NCBI RefSeq assembly: GCF_004293625.1 | Contig: NZ_CP033040.1 | Coordinates: 2,046,001-2,110,000, forward strand | Length of the DNA stretch: 64,000 nucleotides | DNA from: Thiomicrorhabdus indica | GTDB lineage: Bacteria; Pseudomonadota; Gammaproteobacteria; Thiomicrospirales; Thiomicrospiraceae | Reading direction: 5' to 3' | In this document: in pieces, positions 8,544 to 16,749 of the stretch | How positions within the stretch are numbered: position 1 is the first letter of the stretch | Layout: every line of letters starts with the position of its first letter | Translations under genes and position numbers: made by a program | Notes under the pieces: model-generated | Seen by the model: the letters and a program-made list of their open reading frames with translations, nothing else | What the model was told of the DNA's origin: nothing | Database searches by the model: none

Positions 8544-9455
8544 CTAAAAATTCAAGCAGTTAGCGGCAACTGACTTCTGGCTGTGCATATCCCTATAATC
8601 ATACTGGATGGTAGTTGATATATCGCTATGCCCGGCCATTTGGCGCACGGTATTCAAATCAACATTATGTTCCAACAACTGTGTAATAAATGTTCGTCTT
8701 AAGTCATGTGGACTAAAACTAGCGACTTCCGCGTTTCGCTGAAGCATCTTCAAAATACTAGCAACTCCGGCACTACTTAGCCCTGTACTTAAAACAGAGC
8801 CTGACTTACTGATTCTAGTAAAAATTATGTCATTCAGCGGCAGTAACTGAATCCATGAATTTAGGGCACGAATAGCTTTGGGCGGTAATAGTACCTCTCG
8901 ATTCTTGCGCCCTTTACCCTGTCTTACCATTAGAGAACCTGTTTGTGCGTTAAAGTCAGATACAGACAATGCCGTGATTTCAGACACCCTCAAACCACCG
9001 CAAACAGCCACATAGACAAGGGCTTTATCACGGTATTGCTGGGTTTTAAACGATGCTTCTTGTGTTGCAGCAATCAGCTGTTGAATCTCATCTTTGGACA
9101 AACTCCGCTTTTCTCTGACAGCATCGCCACGGACTCGCTTAATCGCGCGAATACGCTCAAGATCTTCCGCATCCAACAAGTACATATTAAATGCCGTTCT
9201 AGCTAACCCCTTCATGGCAGACAGAGCTAAATTCACCGACGACACCGCATACCCTTGCTCCAACAGGGATGCTTTGAGCATTGATACTTCGGCAAAACGA
9301 ATCTTTTGCCACTTATAAGCTTCAGCCGCCTTCTTACCTTCAGATAACAGCCCTGCACACTTGTTAAGTAGACTAACCACCCCTTTCCTGCCACTGGGCG
9401 CAAGGGTGTTGATGTATGTTGTAAATACTTTATTTTGTTTAGCTGTTTTTGCCAT
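8544..9455 (-). CDS. Tyrosine recombinase (XerC/D-like integrase)
   Basis: About 303 residues with an N-terminal SAM-like core-binding region (to about residue 110) and a C-terminal catalytic domain. The catalytic residues are visible as the Arg in GGLRVSE, the HDLRRT box, the GHSDISTT His and the YDYRD Tyr region. I chose the ATG at 9455, which has GGAG nine bases upstream; an ATG five codons earlier is also in frame. It converges on the gene at 8041 and probably integrates and excises the element carrying the DUF927 and HUH genes. Confidence 0.85.
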   Translation of the reverse strand: MAKTAKQNKVFTTYINTLAPSGRKGVVSLLNKCAGLLSEGKKAAEAYKWQKIRFAEVSMLKASLLEQGYAVSSVNLALSAMKGLARTAFNMYLLDAEDLERIRAIKRVRGDAVREKRSLSKDEIQQLIAATQEASFKTQQYRDKALVYVAVCGGLRVSEITALSVSDFNAQTGSLMVRQGKGRKNREVLLPPKAIRALNSWIQLLPLNDIIFTRISKSGSVLSTGLSSAGVASILKMLQRNAEVASFSPHDLRRTFITQLLEHNVDLNTVRQMAGHSDISTTIQYDYRDMHSQKSVAANCLNF

Positions 9456-9593
9456 ATCTATGAACTCCATATAATGCGTATTAAACCAAGTAATGTTTTC
9501 TCACCGCACAACCAACCCTCAGCCGCTTATCAGCTGATTACAGTAAACCTTGGGTGATTTGGTGAAATTGTGATTTGAGAGTGAATGCTTGAA

Positions 9594-9613
9594 GGCCTGC
9601 AAGAACACAGGCC
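9594..9613. terminator. Hairpin downstream of hipA
   Basis: GGCCTG and CAGGCC pair across an 8-base loop just past the end of hipA (minus strand). There is no clear T run, so terminator function is only possible. Confidence 0.35.
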
Positions 9614-9651
9614 ATTGATTACTTGAACGGTGGTTTGTTTGTTTGGGTGAA

Positions 9652-10899
9652 TTAGAGCCGCTGCGCCATGAAAGCAGGTGCCATTATCTCTTGCTCTTGG
9701 CGACTGATTTTGAGTTGATTAGCGACTTCGCGCCATTGATCAACGGCATCAATCACTTCGCGGTAGATTGTTTCAGCATCTTCTCTACTGAGCTGAAAGT
9801 AATCGATAACAGAGAAGGCTAATTCGAAGTCTAGGCGGTTATCCATTTCATCAATGTTTAGATGCAATCCCATGCCATCTGGTACTGGGTTAATGTCATA
9901 GGCAGGTGATAATATCCAACCCTTTTCGGTATGGATAAAACCGTGATTTCGGAGGTGGTCATCGGTGTTAGAAACCGAGATATAAAACACAATACGCCGC
10001 CATAGCTGGGCCAGATCCGCTTTAGTGTTAGCGCCATTTGCTATCAAGAATTCCGCCAATTCTAGGTAACTCGCTCCTTCCTCACCATCAAAGTACGCTA
10101 ACTGCGTCATGGCCGAAGAAAAGTGCAATCGAGCGCCAGAATCACGGTCAAAACGCTTGGTTAGGAAGGTATGATGTTGGCTGTTTAACTGCTTAATCTC
10201 GCACTTAGCCATGTTGATACCGGCTTTTAGAGCTAGCTGATAAACGACCATTTCCCATGCAGCAATATCGTAATCATCGTAGCGACTGGGAAACTTGGCG
10301 ATCCAAAGCTCACTCGCATCATCAATCACACTCGCCTTAGGTCTTGCGCCACCTAATGAAGACCCCGGAGAAATCAGCATATTAAGCCACTTTGTATACT
10401 CAGGGGTAGCATCCACACCGGACTTTTCAACTTCTACTGCCGCCTGTTCTAACTCGCGTAAAGACGACATTGGCGGTGCAGCGAGCTCACTATTATCATC
10501 TAAAAATGGACCGTCTTCAGATAACTTAAAGCGCAAAGCGCCCATCCGATGCATATCATGCACACCGAGTAGATAGTCTGTTTCGGTCAATTTCTTGGGC
10601 TTTCTCCCCTCTTGCCTCGCCCAAACCGCCTCTCTACGCTGCATAATCAACCGGCCCCATCGATCTGGGCAGGAGTCTAAAAACGCTCTAAAATTTCGGT
10701 CATTCTGGCTATGTTGCTCCCCTTGAAATAAGTGGAGATCAGGGTCGATTTGTTGTGCGAATTTGGAGGTTAACCAAGCTGTGTCGTAGGTAAAGCTAAA
10801 GTGCTCACCGCCACGCACATTATCCGCTCGCAAAACACCCACTTTAAGCGGTTCGGCGATTCCCTGCCAATGGGCATAAACGAATATTTCTCGACTCAT
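9652..10899 (-). CDS. hipA: HipA-family serine/threonine kinase toxin
   Basis: 415 residues. An N-terminal HipA domain is followed by the kinase core with the family's SSLGGARPKA loop (about residues 175-185), the catalytic NTDDHLRNHGF loop (about 310-320) and the SPAYDINP metal-binding segment. E. coli HipA phosphorylates glutamyl-tRNA synthetase and causes growth arrest; the target here is unknown. The start overlaps the end of the upstream Xre gene by 4 bp, the usual hipBA arrangement with the antitoxin first. All core motifs are present, so it should be active. Confidence 0.92.
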   Translation of the reverse strand: MSREIFVYAHWQGIAEPLKVGVLRADNVRGGEHFSFTYDTAWLTSKFAQQIDPDLHLFQGEQHSQNDRNFRAFLDSCPDRWGRLIMQRREAVWARQEGRKPKKLTETDYLLGVHDMHRMGALRFKLSEDGPFLDDNSELAAPPMSSLRELEQAAVEVEKSGVDATPEYTKWLNMLISPGSSLGGARPKASVIDDASELWIAKFPSRYDDYDIAAWEMVVYQLALKAGINMAKCEIKQLNSQHHTFLTKRFDRDSGARLHFSSAMTQLAYFDGEEGASYLELAEFLIANGANTKADLAQLWRRIVFYISVSNTDDHLRNHGFIHTEKGWILSPAYDINPVPDGMGLHLNIDEMDNRLDFELAFSVIDYFQLSREDAETIYREVIDAVDQWREVANQLKISRQEQEIMAPAFMAQRL

Positions 10900-11201
10900 G
10901 ATGACTTACCTTTCAACAGTTCAATATCCTGCAATTTACGCCCTAAGACATCATCTGCCGCAACTTGAGCAACATCTTCGGCTAAACCCAATACTGACAA
11001 AACCAGCATATAATGACCAATTGAGACAGATCCCTCTCCTCTCTCAATCTTGCGTAAAGTAGGTTTAGACAACCCTGTTCTTTCTGCCAACTGGGTCTGC
11101 GTAAGCTTTCTACGCTTGGTTGCCAGACGAATATTTTCACCCAACTGCTCCAATAGCTTTACCTGCTTAGGAAAAAGAGTCGCTGTTCTCTTATCAGCCA
11201 T
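10896..11201 (-). CDS. hipB: HipB-like Xre-family antitoxin
   Basis: About 101 residues with a standard Xre helix-turn-helix (LTQTQLAERTGLSKPTLRKI, about residues 33-52). It should bind HipA and repress its own operon. I chose the ATG at 11201, preceded by AGGTGGT; a GTG three codons earlier lies inside that ribosome site. The AT-rich 110-bp gap upstream would carry promoter and operator. Confidence 0.88.
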   Translation of the reverse strand: MADKRTATLFPKQVKLLEQLGENIRLATKRRKLTQTQLAERTGLSKPTLRKIERGEGSVSIGHYMLVLSVLGLAEDVAQVAADDVLGRKLQDIELLKGKSS

Positions 11202-11312
11202 AACCACCACCTAATTTAATACATAACAACACAATACACTAAAACCCATTAAAGTGAAACTATATTTACATTTTAAACAAAATATGAAAAACACAACTTC
11301 ACTTTATAAGCT

Positions 11313-11798
11313 CTACATCAATCCTTTCTCCGCAAACGACGTGTATTCACCTCCACCAATAATCAAGTGATCGAGTAGACGGACATCCACCAGATCTAAC
11401 GAGTCTTGTAGAGTTTTAGTTAAAGACTTATCTGACTCACTTGGCGTAGTATCGCCACTTGGATGATTGTGAACACAAATCATTGCCGCAGCATTTAATG
11501 AAAGTGCCATTTTGACAATCTCTCTAGGGTAGACGTTGGCGGCATTAATCGTACCCTTAAACATCTCCTCAAACTTGATCACCCTATGCTGATTATCAAG
11601 AAAAAGGCATGCAAATACTTCATGCTCATATCCAGCCAGTCTATGCATAAAATAATGATGCGTCATGGATGGCGAGGTTAATGCGTCACCACGCTTAAAT
11701 TTCTCAGCAATCAAAGACTGTGCAAAACTTAAAATCTCAGCTTCTGACACTTCCCCTCTAACTCGATAAGCCCCATCTGTTTTAATAAAATTGGTCAT
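11313..11798 (-). CDS. RadC-like JAMM-domain protein
   Basis: 161 residues covering the RadC/JAB fold without the N-terminal helix-hairpin-helix of chromosomal RadC, which is the form common on mobile elements. The JAMM metal site is complete: HNHPSGDTTPSESD with His 110, His 112 and Asp 123. The name RadC is historical; such proteins are probably metallopeptidases or isopeptidases, and their role on mobile elements is unsettled. The start overlaps the stop of the upstream papain-like gene as ATGA, so the two are made together. Confidence 0.85.
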   Translation of the reverse strand: MTNFIKTDGAYRVRGEVSEAEILSFAQSLIAEKFKRGDALTSPSMTHHYFMHRLAGYEHEVFACLFLDNQHRVIKFEEMFKGTINAANVYPREIVKMALSLNAAAMICVHNHPSGDTTPSESDKSLTKTLQDSLDLVDVRLLDHLIIGGGEYTSFAEKGLM

Positions 11799-12340
11799 TT
11801 CAACTTCTCCAAAAAATAAATCTCATCTTTTAACAACTCCAACCGCCCTTCTTCCTCGAAGCGAAAGGAACTTCTAAATGCAGTATTCAACGTGCTGCTA
11901 TCAATAAAATAGACCCGCTTTTTGTCAATTTTTCTCACCAGTGTCCAGTGATATGGAGTACCGATAATCACTACTCTTTTAGCCCCCAGTTTTGATAAAA
12001 AACGTTGAATCTCATTGAGAATGGCATTCGCTGTTCGAAATCGTTTTTCCTTAAAAGGTTGGTTAAACTTGATAGGAAAGTGCTCTGCATACTTACCTCT
12101 CATTAACCCTTGCTGAATCATGTGCTCAAGTTGCTCAGTTTCTGTTCCAAAAAACATCAAGTCGCGCAGAGGCCATTTTTGGTCATAGAGCTTCAATAAA
12201 TGCTGCTTTAATCTATAACGTTGCTTAAACTCCCCTTCAAACAGATAAGCCACCGCATTGACCAAGCAATAAACTCCACACAAATTATCCAAACTTCCTT
12301 GTTTTGATGGCACAAAGCCACCTGTATGACGCGCATACAT
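11795..12340 (-). CDS. Papain/C39-like cysteine hydrolase fold, putative
   Basis: 181 residues from the ATG at 12340, which has a GGGGCAGG ribosome-site stretch; a GTG at 12376 is an alternative. The layout resembles cysteine peptidases of the C39/papain type: LCGVYCLVNAV near residue 21-31 (candidate Cys 21 or Cys 25), HWTLV with His 131, and YFIDSS with Asp 147. There is no signal peptide. It is translationally coupled to a JAMM protein. Substrate and activity are unknown; a deamidase, transglutaminase or peptidase role is equally possible. Confidence 0.55.
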   Translation of the reverse strand: MYARHTGGFVPSKQGSLDNLCGVYCLVNAVAYLFEGEFKQRYRLKQHLLKLYDQKWPLRDLMFFGTETEQLEHMIQQGLMRGKYAEHFPIKFNQPFKEKRFRTANAILNEIQRFLSKLGAKRVVIIGTPYHWTLVRKIDKKRVYFIDSSTLNTAFRSSFRFEEEGRLELLKDEIYFLEKLK

Positions 12341-12551
12341 AACCTGCCCCTTTAAACCTAAAAACTTTAAATACACCGACCCCTTGCAATGAAATATTGC
12401 TCAAAATAAACAATCAGGGGTGGTATTGAATAGTGATAACTATGCTGAATAGCCAGTCAAAGCCAATTAAATAATTGACTTAAATGCAGTATAAAACGCC
12501 ACTACAAAAAGGTCAAACTATTGAATTGAAAGGAGTTTTTAAAATTATTTA

Positions 12552-12929
12552 TTAGAACTGATCAAGAAGATTGATTACCGATCTTTGCTGCTCAATGGTC
12601 AAATCAGACCAAATCTGTTGCATACGGGTGAATAGATCGCTTTCACTCACACCAACGTAAATTTCAGGGGATTCTTGAATCAAGCCGCCGGTATCAAGAG
12701 GCTTGCAGTCAGTAAAAAACCAACCAATCGGAGTTTGGGTAAAAGCAGCGATACTAACGAGGTGAGTAATATTGATTTTATTTTCTCCCCGTTCATATCG
12801 GGAAAGCTGTTGCTGTGAAATGCCAATACTTTCAGACAGTTGAGCTGCGGTCAAATTCAATTCCTTCCGACGAATCTGAATCTTTCGACCCACACTTTTA
12901 TCAACATCGGTTACCGAGAGCTTGGACAT
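12552..12929 (-). CDS. Xre-family transcriptional regulator
   Basis: About 125 residues with an Xre helix-turn-helix (LTAAQLSESIGISQQQLSRY, residues about 25-45) and a C-terminal dimerisation-type tail. It resembles the repressors of integrative elements and prophages. The ATG at 12929 is chosen because the upstream codons overlap its AAGTGGT ribosome site. It is divergent from the GIY-YIG-like gene at 13040, so the short gap between them is a likely operator. Confidence 0.85.
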   Translation of the reverse strand: MSKLSVTDVDKSVGRKIQIRRKELNLTAAQLSESIGISQQQLSRYERGENKINITHLVSIAAFTQTPIGWFFTDCKPLDTGGLIQESPEIYVGVSESDLFTRMQQIWSDLTIEQQRSVINLLDQF

Positions 12930-13039
12930 AACAACCACTTAGAATTATGAATAAGTGGAATTTTCAGGTCATTTCACTCTTGTATAAACATCACTAGCTA
13001 ACTAGAATCATGGTTTTACTCTTTTATGGACAAATCACA

Positions 13040-13549
13040 ATGGGCGATATTTTAATTAGCTGGGACGGTCCTTACGATCTTGACACCATTAAAGAAAAAA
13101 ACAGTGATAATGATTACGGCGTTTATCAAATCTATGGACACCACCCTGTCTATGGTAATGACGTACTTTTATACATTGGAAAAGCCGAGCGCCAAACATT
13201 TGGTAAACGGATTTCTCAAGAAATAAGTTGGCTTTACAACTCTGATTCAAATAACGTAGAAATATACATTGGCAAGCTATTTGGAGAATCGCACCCAACG
13301 CCTGAAGAATGGAACTCTCAAATCGATATTGCGGAAAGAATACTTATTTACACACATTGGCCTGCAGGCAATTCAAGTAATATAAATTCCATTACTTCAA
13401 ATACTGAATTCTTAAAAGAGATCAAACGATTTACGGTTGTTAATTACGACAATTATCGTTCGCTTAACTCAGTTATCTCCGCACAACATGAACTCAATGA
13501 GCTCGAATGGTTCGATGAAGAGCATTCATATTATTCGGTAAAAAACTAA
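13040..13549 (+). CDS. GIY-YIG-like nuclease-fold protein
   Basis: 169 residues. GVYQIYG (about 27-33) and LLYIGKA (about 43-49) match the paired strands that name the GIY-YIG fold, and the Arg in GKRI (about 57) sits where the catalytic Arg is expected. A catalytic Glu is less obvious, so activity is not certain. The ATG at 13040 gives an N-terminus (MGDILISWDGPY) that leads straight into the domain; an ATG at 13010 is possible. The next gene starts directly after its stop, and a WYL regulator follows. Confidence 0.65.
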   Translation: MGDILISWDGPYDLDTIKEKNSDNDYGVYQIYGHHPVYGNDVLLYIGKAERQTFGKRISQEISWLYNSDSNNVEIYIGKLFGESHPTPEEWNSQIDIAERILIYTHWPAGNSSNINSITSNTEFLKEIKRFTVVNYDNYRSLNSVISAQHELNELEWFDEEHSYYSVKN

Positions 13550-13894
13550 ATGCATAGAATAACAGCAAAATATATAGAGGATAACGACGATTTTATCGTA
13601 TTGGACATATCCATTGATTCAGAACTTAAGCCCAAAAAAATGTTTTTATTTGGATATGCTAACGAAGGTATTAAAGGACAAAAATGGCCTCTTATTATTG
13701 AACAGCACGGATGTAGTTCAAATGCTCAAATCACTTGGGGTGCATATGAAGAAAACACCGTGAAATCTACTATAAATATTTTCGATAAAAAAATATCTAT
13801 TAACGAAATGTTCACACGATTTGACCATGACACCGTAGATAATACCCAAACAGAGTATGTTTACCGCATAACTAAAATTGAAAAACTCGACTAA
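13550..13894 (+). CDS. Small protein of unknown function coupled to the GIY-YIG-like gene
   Basis: 114 residues, mostly predicted beta strand by eye, with no signal peptide and no motif I know. Its ATG follows the stop of the GIY-YIG-like gene with no gap, and its end overlaps the likely start of the WYL gene, so the three are almost certainly one operon. It could be an inhibitor, chaperone or second subunit of the nuclease-fold protein. That is inference from position only. Confidence 0.55.
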   Translation: MHRITAKYIEDNDDFIVLDISIDSELKPKKMFLFGYANEGIKGQKWPLIIEQHGCSSNAQITWGAYEENTVKSTINIFDKKISINEMFTRFDHDTVDNTQTEYVYRITKIEKLD

Positions 13895-14903
13895 TTCAGT
13901 GAGTACAAATTTCTACCGCAAACTGCAAACCCTCAGCTTACTTCCAAGTTATCCAAGCCGAGTAAGCACAGCGGCTCTATTGACTGCTTTAAAGGCACAA
14001 GGGTTTACGGTAGAAATTCGGCAGTTGCAGCGTGACTTGAACAGTCTTGCTCAATTGTTTGAAATCGAAACTGACGGGAATAAAGATATTCCCGGTTGGT
14101 ATTGGAAATCGGATGCCAAAAAGCTTGAATTACCACAGATGGCGCTGCCAACGGCATTGAGTTTTGAGCTCTCCAAAAAATACTTAAGCCAATTATTTCC
14201 TGAAGGCGTGCTGCATCACCTTGCACCTTACTTTGCTCACGCACAAGAGTTACTGGAAAACAGCGGCTCCTCTCTTGCTAACTGGTCAAACAAAGTTGCC
14301 ACCGTTTCACGCAACCAACCGCTGATTCCTCCAGAGGTTGATCAAAGCATCCTCAATGCAGCCTATCTGGCATTACTTTCTGAGACACGAATTGACGCTT
14401 TTTACCGGCCGGTATTAAAGAAAGAATCAGCTTATCAACTTGACCCTAAAGGCATCGTTATTGTTGACCAAATCATTTATTTGGTTGCTGAGAATATTGA
14501 ATCGAAAACAGTGCAGCAGTTTGCTTTACATCGGTTCTCAGGTATCAAAAATACAGAACAAAACATCGACCAGAATGATGACTTTGATTTAACGGCCTAC
14601 CTTGAACAAGGCAACTTGCTTTATCCTTATCACTCTCCAAAAGAGATCAAACTTAAACTGCAAGTCAGTGAGCGTGCCGCTTTCTATCTCAACGAAATGC
14701 GACTCTCTACAGACCAGATAATCACTCCGTCAGAAAACGATGACGAATACCTTGTCACCGCGACAGTTCAAAACACTGAACAGTTGAGATGGTGGCTGCA
14801 AAGTTATAGCTTTTATATAGAGGTCATAGAACCTGAAAGTTTGCGTGAAGAATTTGCCGAAGCGGTGGAGATTCTTCACGAAATGTATCAGGCTTGGGCT
14901 TAA
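13878..14903 (+). CDS. WYL-domain transcriptional regulator
   Basis: 341 residues: an N-terminal winged helix (about 10-75), a WYL domain in the middle (about 165-225) and a WCX-type C-terminal domain. There is no ATG. The frame can start at TTG 13878, overlapping the upstream gene by 17 bp, or at GTG 13899; neither has a good ribosome site. WYL regulators often govern defence operons and bind a small ligand or nucleic acid. It carries the first copy, from the left, of the genome's repeated palindrome (14404-14413). Confidence 0.8.
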   Translation: MKNSTNSVSTNFYRKLQTLSLLPSYPSRVSTAALLTALKAQGFTVEIRQLQRDLNSLAQLFEIETDGNKDIPGWYWKSDAKKLELPQMALPTALSFELSKKYLSQLFPEGVLHHLAPYFAHAQELLENSGSSLANWSNKVATVSRNQPLIPPEVDQSILNAAYLALLSETRIDAFYRPVLKKESAYQLDPKGIVIVDQIIYLVAENIESKTVQQFALHRFSGIKNTEQNIDQNDDFDLTAYLEQGNLLYPYHSPKEIKLKLQVSERAAFYLNEMRLSTDQIITPSENDDEYLVTATVQNTEQLRWWLQSYSFYIEVIEPESLREEFAEAVEILHEMYQAWA

Positions 14904-14928
14904 ATTAAAAATTAAAAGCACTAAATTT

Positions 14929-16098
14929 CTAACAACCACCATTCAAACGGTAGTAAGTTTCATTTTCAGAAGGTTCTGCAATCACCACACCCACTTCCTG
15001 CATCTGGTCAAGGATTCTATGAGTCTTGTTAAACCCTGTCCGCAATTCTCTTTGCAGCATGATAAAAGAAACCTGCTTGTGAGCAAATATAAACTCGACC
15101 ACTGATTCAAAATAACTCGTCATTTCTTGATAATACGGTTGGGGTTCCGGCGGTGGCGCAATAACAGCCGGTACATAATCAGGTGATTTCCCCTCAATCT
15201 GTATCGAGTTTAAAACCTCAATCACTTCCGTCGACATTACACTTGTTGGCAATAGCTCCAAAGGTTTCATTTTTCCACTAGGCAAGAACAATAAATTTTC
15301 CCAACCAACCTTTTCGACATCATCAACGTCAAAAATAAACTTTGAAGCTTGAGGGCTGGCAGTTTGTAAAACGATTCTGGATGGCATATAAGCTTTAAGT
15401 TTTTCAGTGATCACCTCCTCAGATAGCCACTTGGTTGCGACAATTAAATGAATGCCTGTCGCTCTTGAAATTCTAGCGGTTTGCGAAATCATTAGATCTC
15501 GTAAATCTGGGGACAATTCAGCAAGCTCTCGAACGCCCATCACAATGTATGGCAATGGCTGAAGATCGGCATTTTCTGCAATCACCTTTCGATTATAAGC
15601 CTCAATATCTCTCACCTTGAGCGCATCCATAACTTGTCTACGTTTGAATGCCTCATTGAGACACCAATTCAATGCATTCATGGCATGATCAGGGCGGGTA
15701 ATGACCGGTGTTAGTAAATGAGGAACCTGATCAAACTCTGTCAACGTTTTGCGCTTTGCATCAATTAAAACCATTCTCAGGTTTGACACCGAAGAGCCTT
15801 TTAAAAGACTCAGCAAAGCAAGCTTGAAAACATCATTCTCAGGCGCAGACTTACCCGCAATTAGCAAACTGTGTATTTGAACTAAATCATAAGAATAATT
15901 TTCACCAGTACGCTCTCTGCCAATAACAACAGGAAGTGAAAATTCAGACTGTTCTAGGTTACTCGATGAAAGCACCTCCTTTAATGGATTACCTAGTGTT
16001 GTAACCGGAGCATCAAATTCAAACATGCTTGGTCTTATTAGTAATTCGTTGTTTGAAGACCGACTCCACCAACTGAAAATTGACTTGAAATTAACCAT
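14929..16098 (-). CDS. FtsK-like protein with degenerate ATPase motifs
   Basis: 389 residues that follow the FtsK/SpoIIIE motor domain (about 55-290) and end in a gamma-type winged helix (about 325-389). There is no membrane domain. The Walker A region reads AGKSAPEND (81-89), where FtsK has a GxTGSGKS loop, so the Lys and Ser are Asn 88 and Asp 89. Walker B reads VRELAEL (189-195), with Arg in place of the first Asp. Most other core segments are well kept (LLTPVIT, ARATGIHLI-type, FLPSG). It probably binds DNA but cannot hydrolyse ATP in the usual way. Start ATG 16098 has GAGGAG. It converges on the WYL gene. Confidence 0.8.
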   Translation of the reverse strand: MVNFKSIFSWWSRSSNNELLIRPSMFEFDAPVTTLGNPLKEVLSSSNLEQSEFSLPVVIGRERTGENYSYDLVQIHSLLIAGKSAPENDVFKLALLSLLKGSSVSNLRMVLIDAKRKTLTEFDQVPHLLTPVITRPDHAMNALNWCLNEAFKRRQVMDALKVRDIEAYNRKVIAENADLQPLPYIVMGVRELAELSPDLRDLMISQTARISRATGIHLIVATKWLSEEVITEKLKAYMPSRIVLQTASPQASKFIFDVDDVEKVGWENLLFLPSGKMKPLELLPTSVMSTEVIEVLNSIQIEGKSPDYVPAVIAPPPEPQPYYQEMTSYFESVVEFIFAHKQVSFIMLQRELRTGFNKTHRILDQMQEVGVVIAEPSENETYYRLNGGC

Positions 16099-16299
16099 GT
16101 AAAGACTCCTCTAATAAATAAAACATGCAAGCATCACATCATGAGTTTTATTTTGACAAAGAGTTCAAACACCCTAAAGTCCTCCTCAGCACAGTCACGT
16201 CATAAATTGACGCCACCAAGCCCCTGCCCTATTCGCAGAGAATCAAAGTGATCATAGAATTGACCTGCAAAAACTTTGAACTTAAATTAAGGATTAACA

Positions 16300-16575
16300 A
16301 TGAAAGGACTTAAAGCTACTCTGGTTGCAGGGCTTATAGTAACAAGCTCTACTGCTAATGCCGGTAAATGGTTGAGTGTTGGAGAAATTATTAGCGTCAA
16401 CTTAGATCATTACGGATTAATAACCCCAACCATAATTGTCGATTGGGTTACTCTTGATTGCCCAAACAATATCAGGATAAACCCTGCACTAAAGTTGGGA
16501 GTAGATAAGGTAATACTTGGAACTGGAACCTGCGCAAAATCTGAAAATGACGTTGACGCAAAAAACAGGCCATGA
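16300..16575 (+). CDS. Small exported protein of unknown function
   Basis: 91 residues with a clear signal peptide (MKGLKATLVAGLIVTSSTANA, cleavage after about 21). The mature part of about 70 residues has two cysteines that could form one disulfide. The start at 16300 has AAGGA eight bases upstream. It is not recognised as a family. It overlaps a 25-codon frame by 4 bp at its end. Confidence 0.55.
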   Translation: MKGLKATLVAGLIVTSSTANAGKWLSVGEIISVNLDHYGLITPTIIVDWVTLDCPNNIRINPALKLGVDKVILGTGTCAKSENDVDAKNRP

Positions 16576-16649
16576 AATTGGCACTCGACTATTTTGAAGA
16601 TATTACAGACTTTCTTGAAGATAGTGATCGCTTCTACCAACTTAAATAG
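16572..16649 (+). CDS. Possible 25-residue acidic peptide
   Basis: ATG overlaps the stop of the small exported protein as ATGA and the frame ends in TAG at 16647. The peptide is acidic and amphipathic (YFEDITDFLEDSDRFY). Two hairpins follow. Length alone cannot prove it is translated. Confidence 0.3.
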   Translation: MKLALDYFEDITDFLEDSDRFYQLK

Positions 16650-16656
16650 CTCTTGA

Positions 16657-16721
16657 AACGCTCAGCCGAGGGCGTTCAAAATTCTGTGTCAGCCGAGGGT
16701 GCTAAATATCGAGCACCTTTT
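16657..16721 (+). terminator. Two hairpins sharing a repeated loop, second with T run
   Basis: The first hairpin pairs AACGC with GCGTT (16657-16676). The second pairs GGTGCT with AGCACC (16698-16717) and is followed by TTTT, a fair terminator for the plus-strand gene. The sequence TCAGCCGAGGG occurs in both hairpin regions. Confidence 0.5.
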
Positions 16722-16742
16722 GTTGTCAGAGTGCATGTGGTT

Positions 16743-16749
16743 GTTAGGC
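16743..16749 (-). other. Integron-type core site (attC-like half) at the GNAT gene end
   Basis: GTTAGGC on the plus strand, GCCTAAC on the minus strand, holding the TAA stop of the GNAT gene exactly as gene cassettes often do. On the minus strand it continues AACCACATGCACTC, but the matching second half of an attC site is not found downstream. Confidence 0.4.

Noticed and set aside
16657-16721. Hairpin pair considered as the missing half of an attC site
   Set aside because: The arms do not pair with the GCCTAACAACCACATGCAC half, and no second core site is present there.
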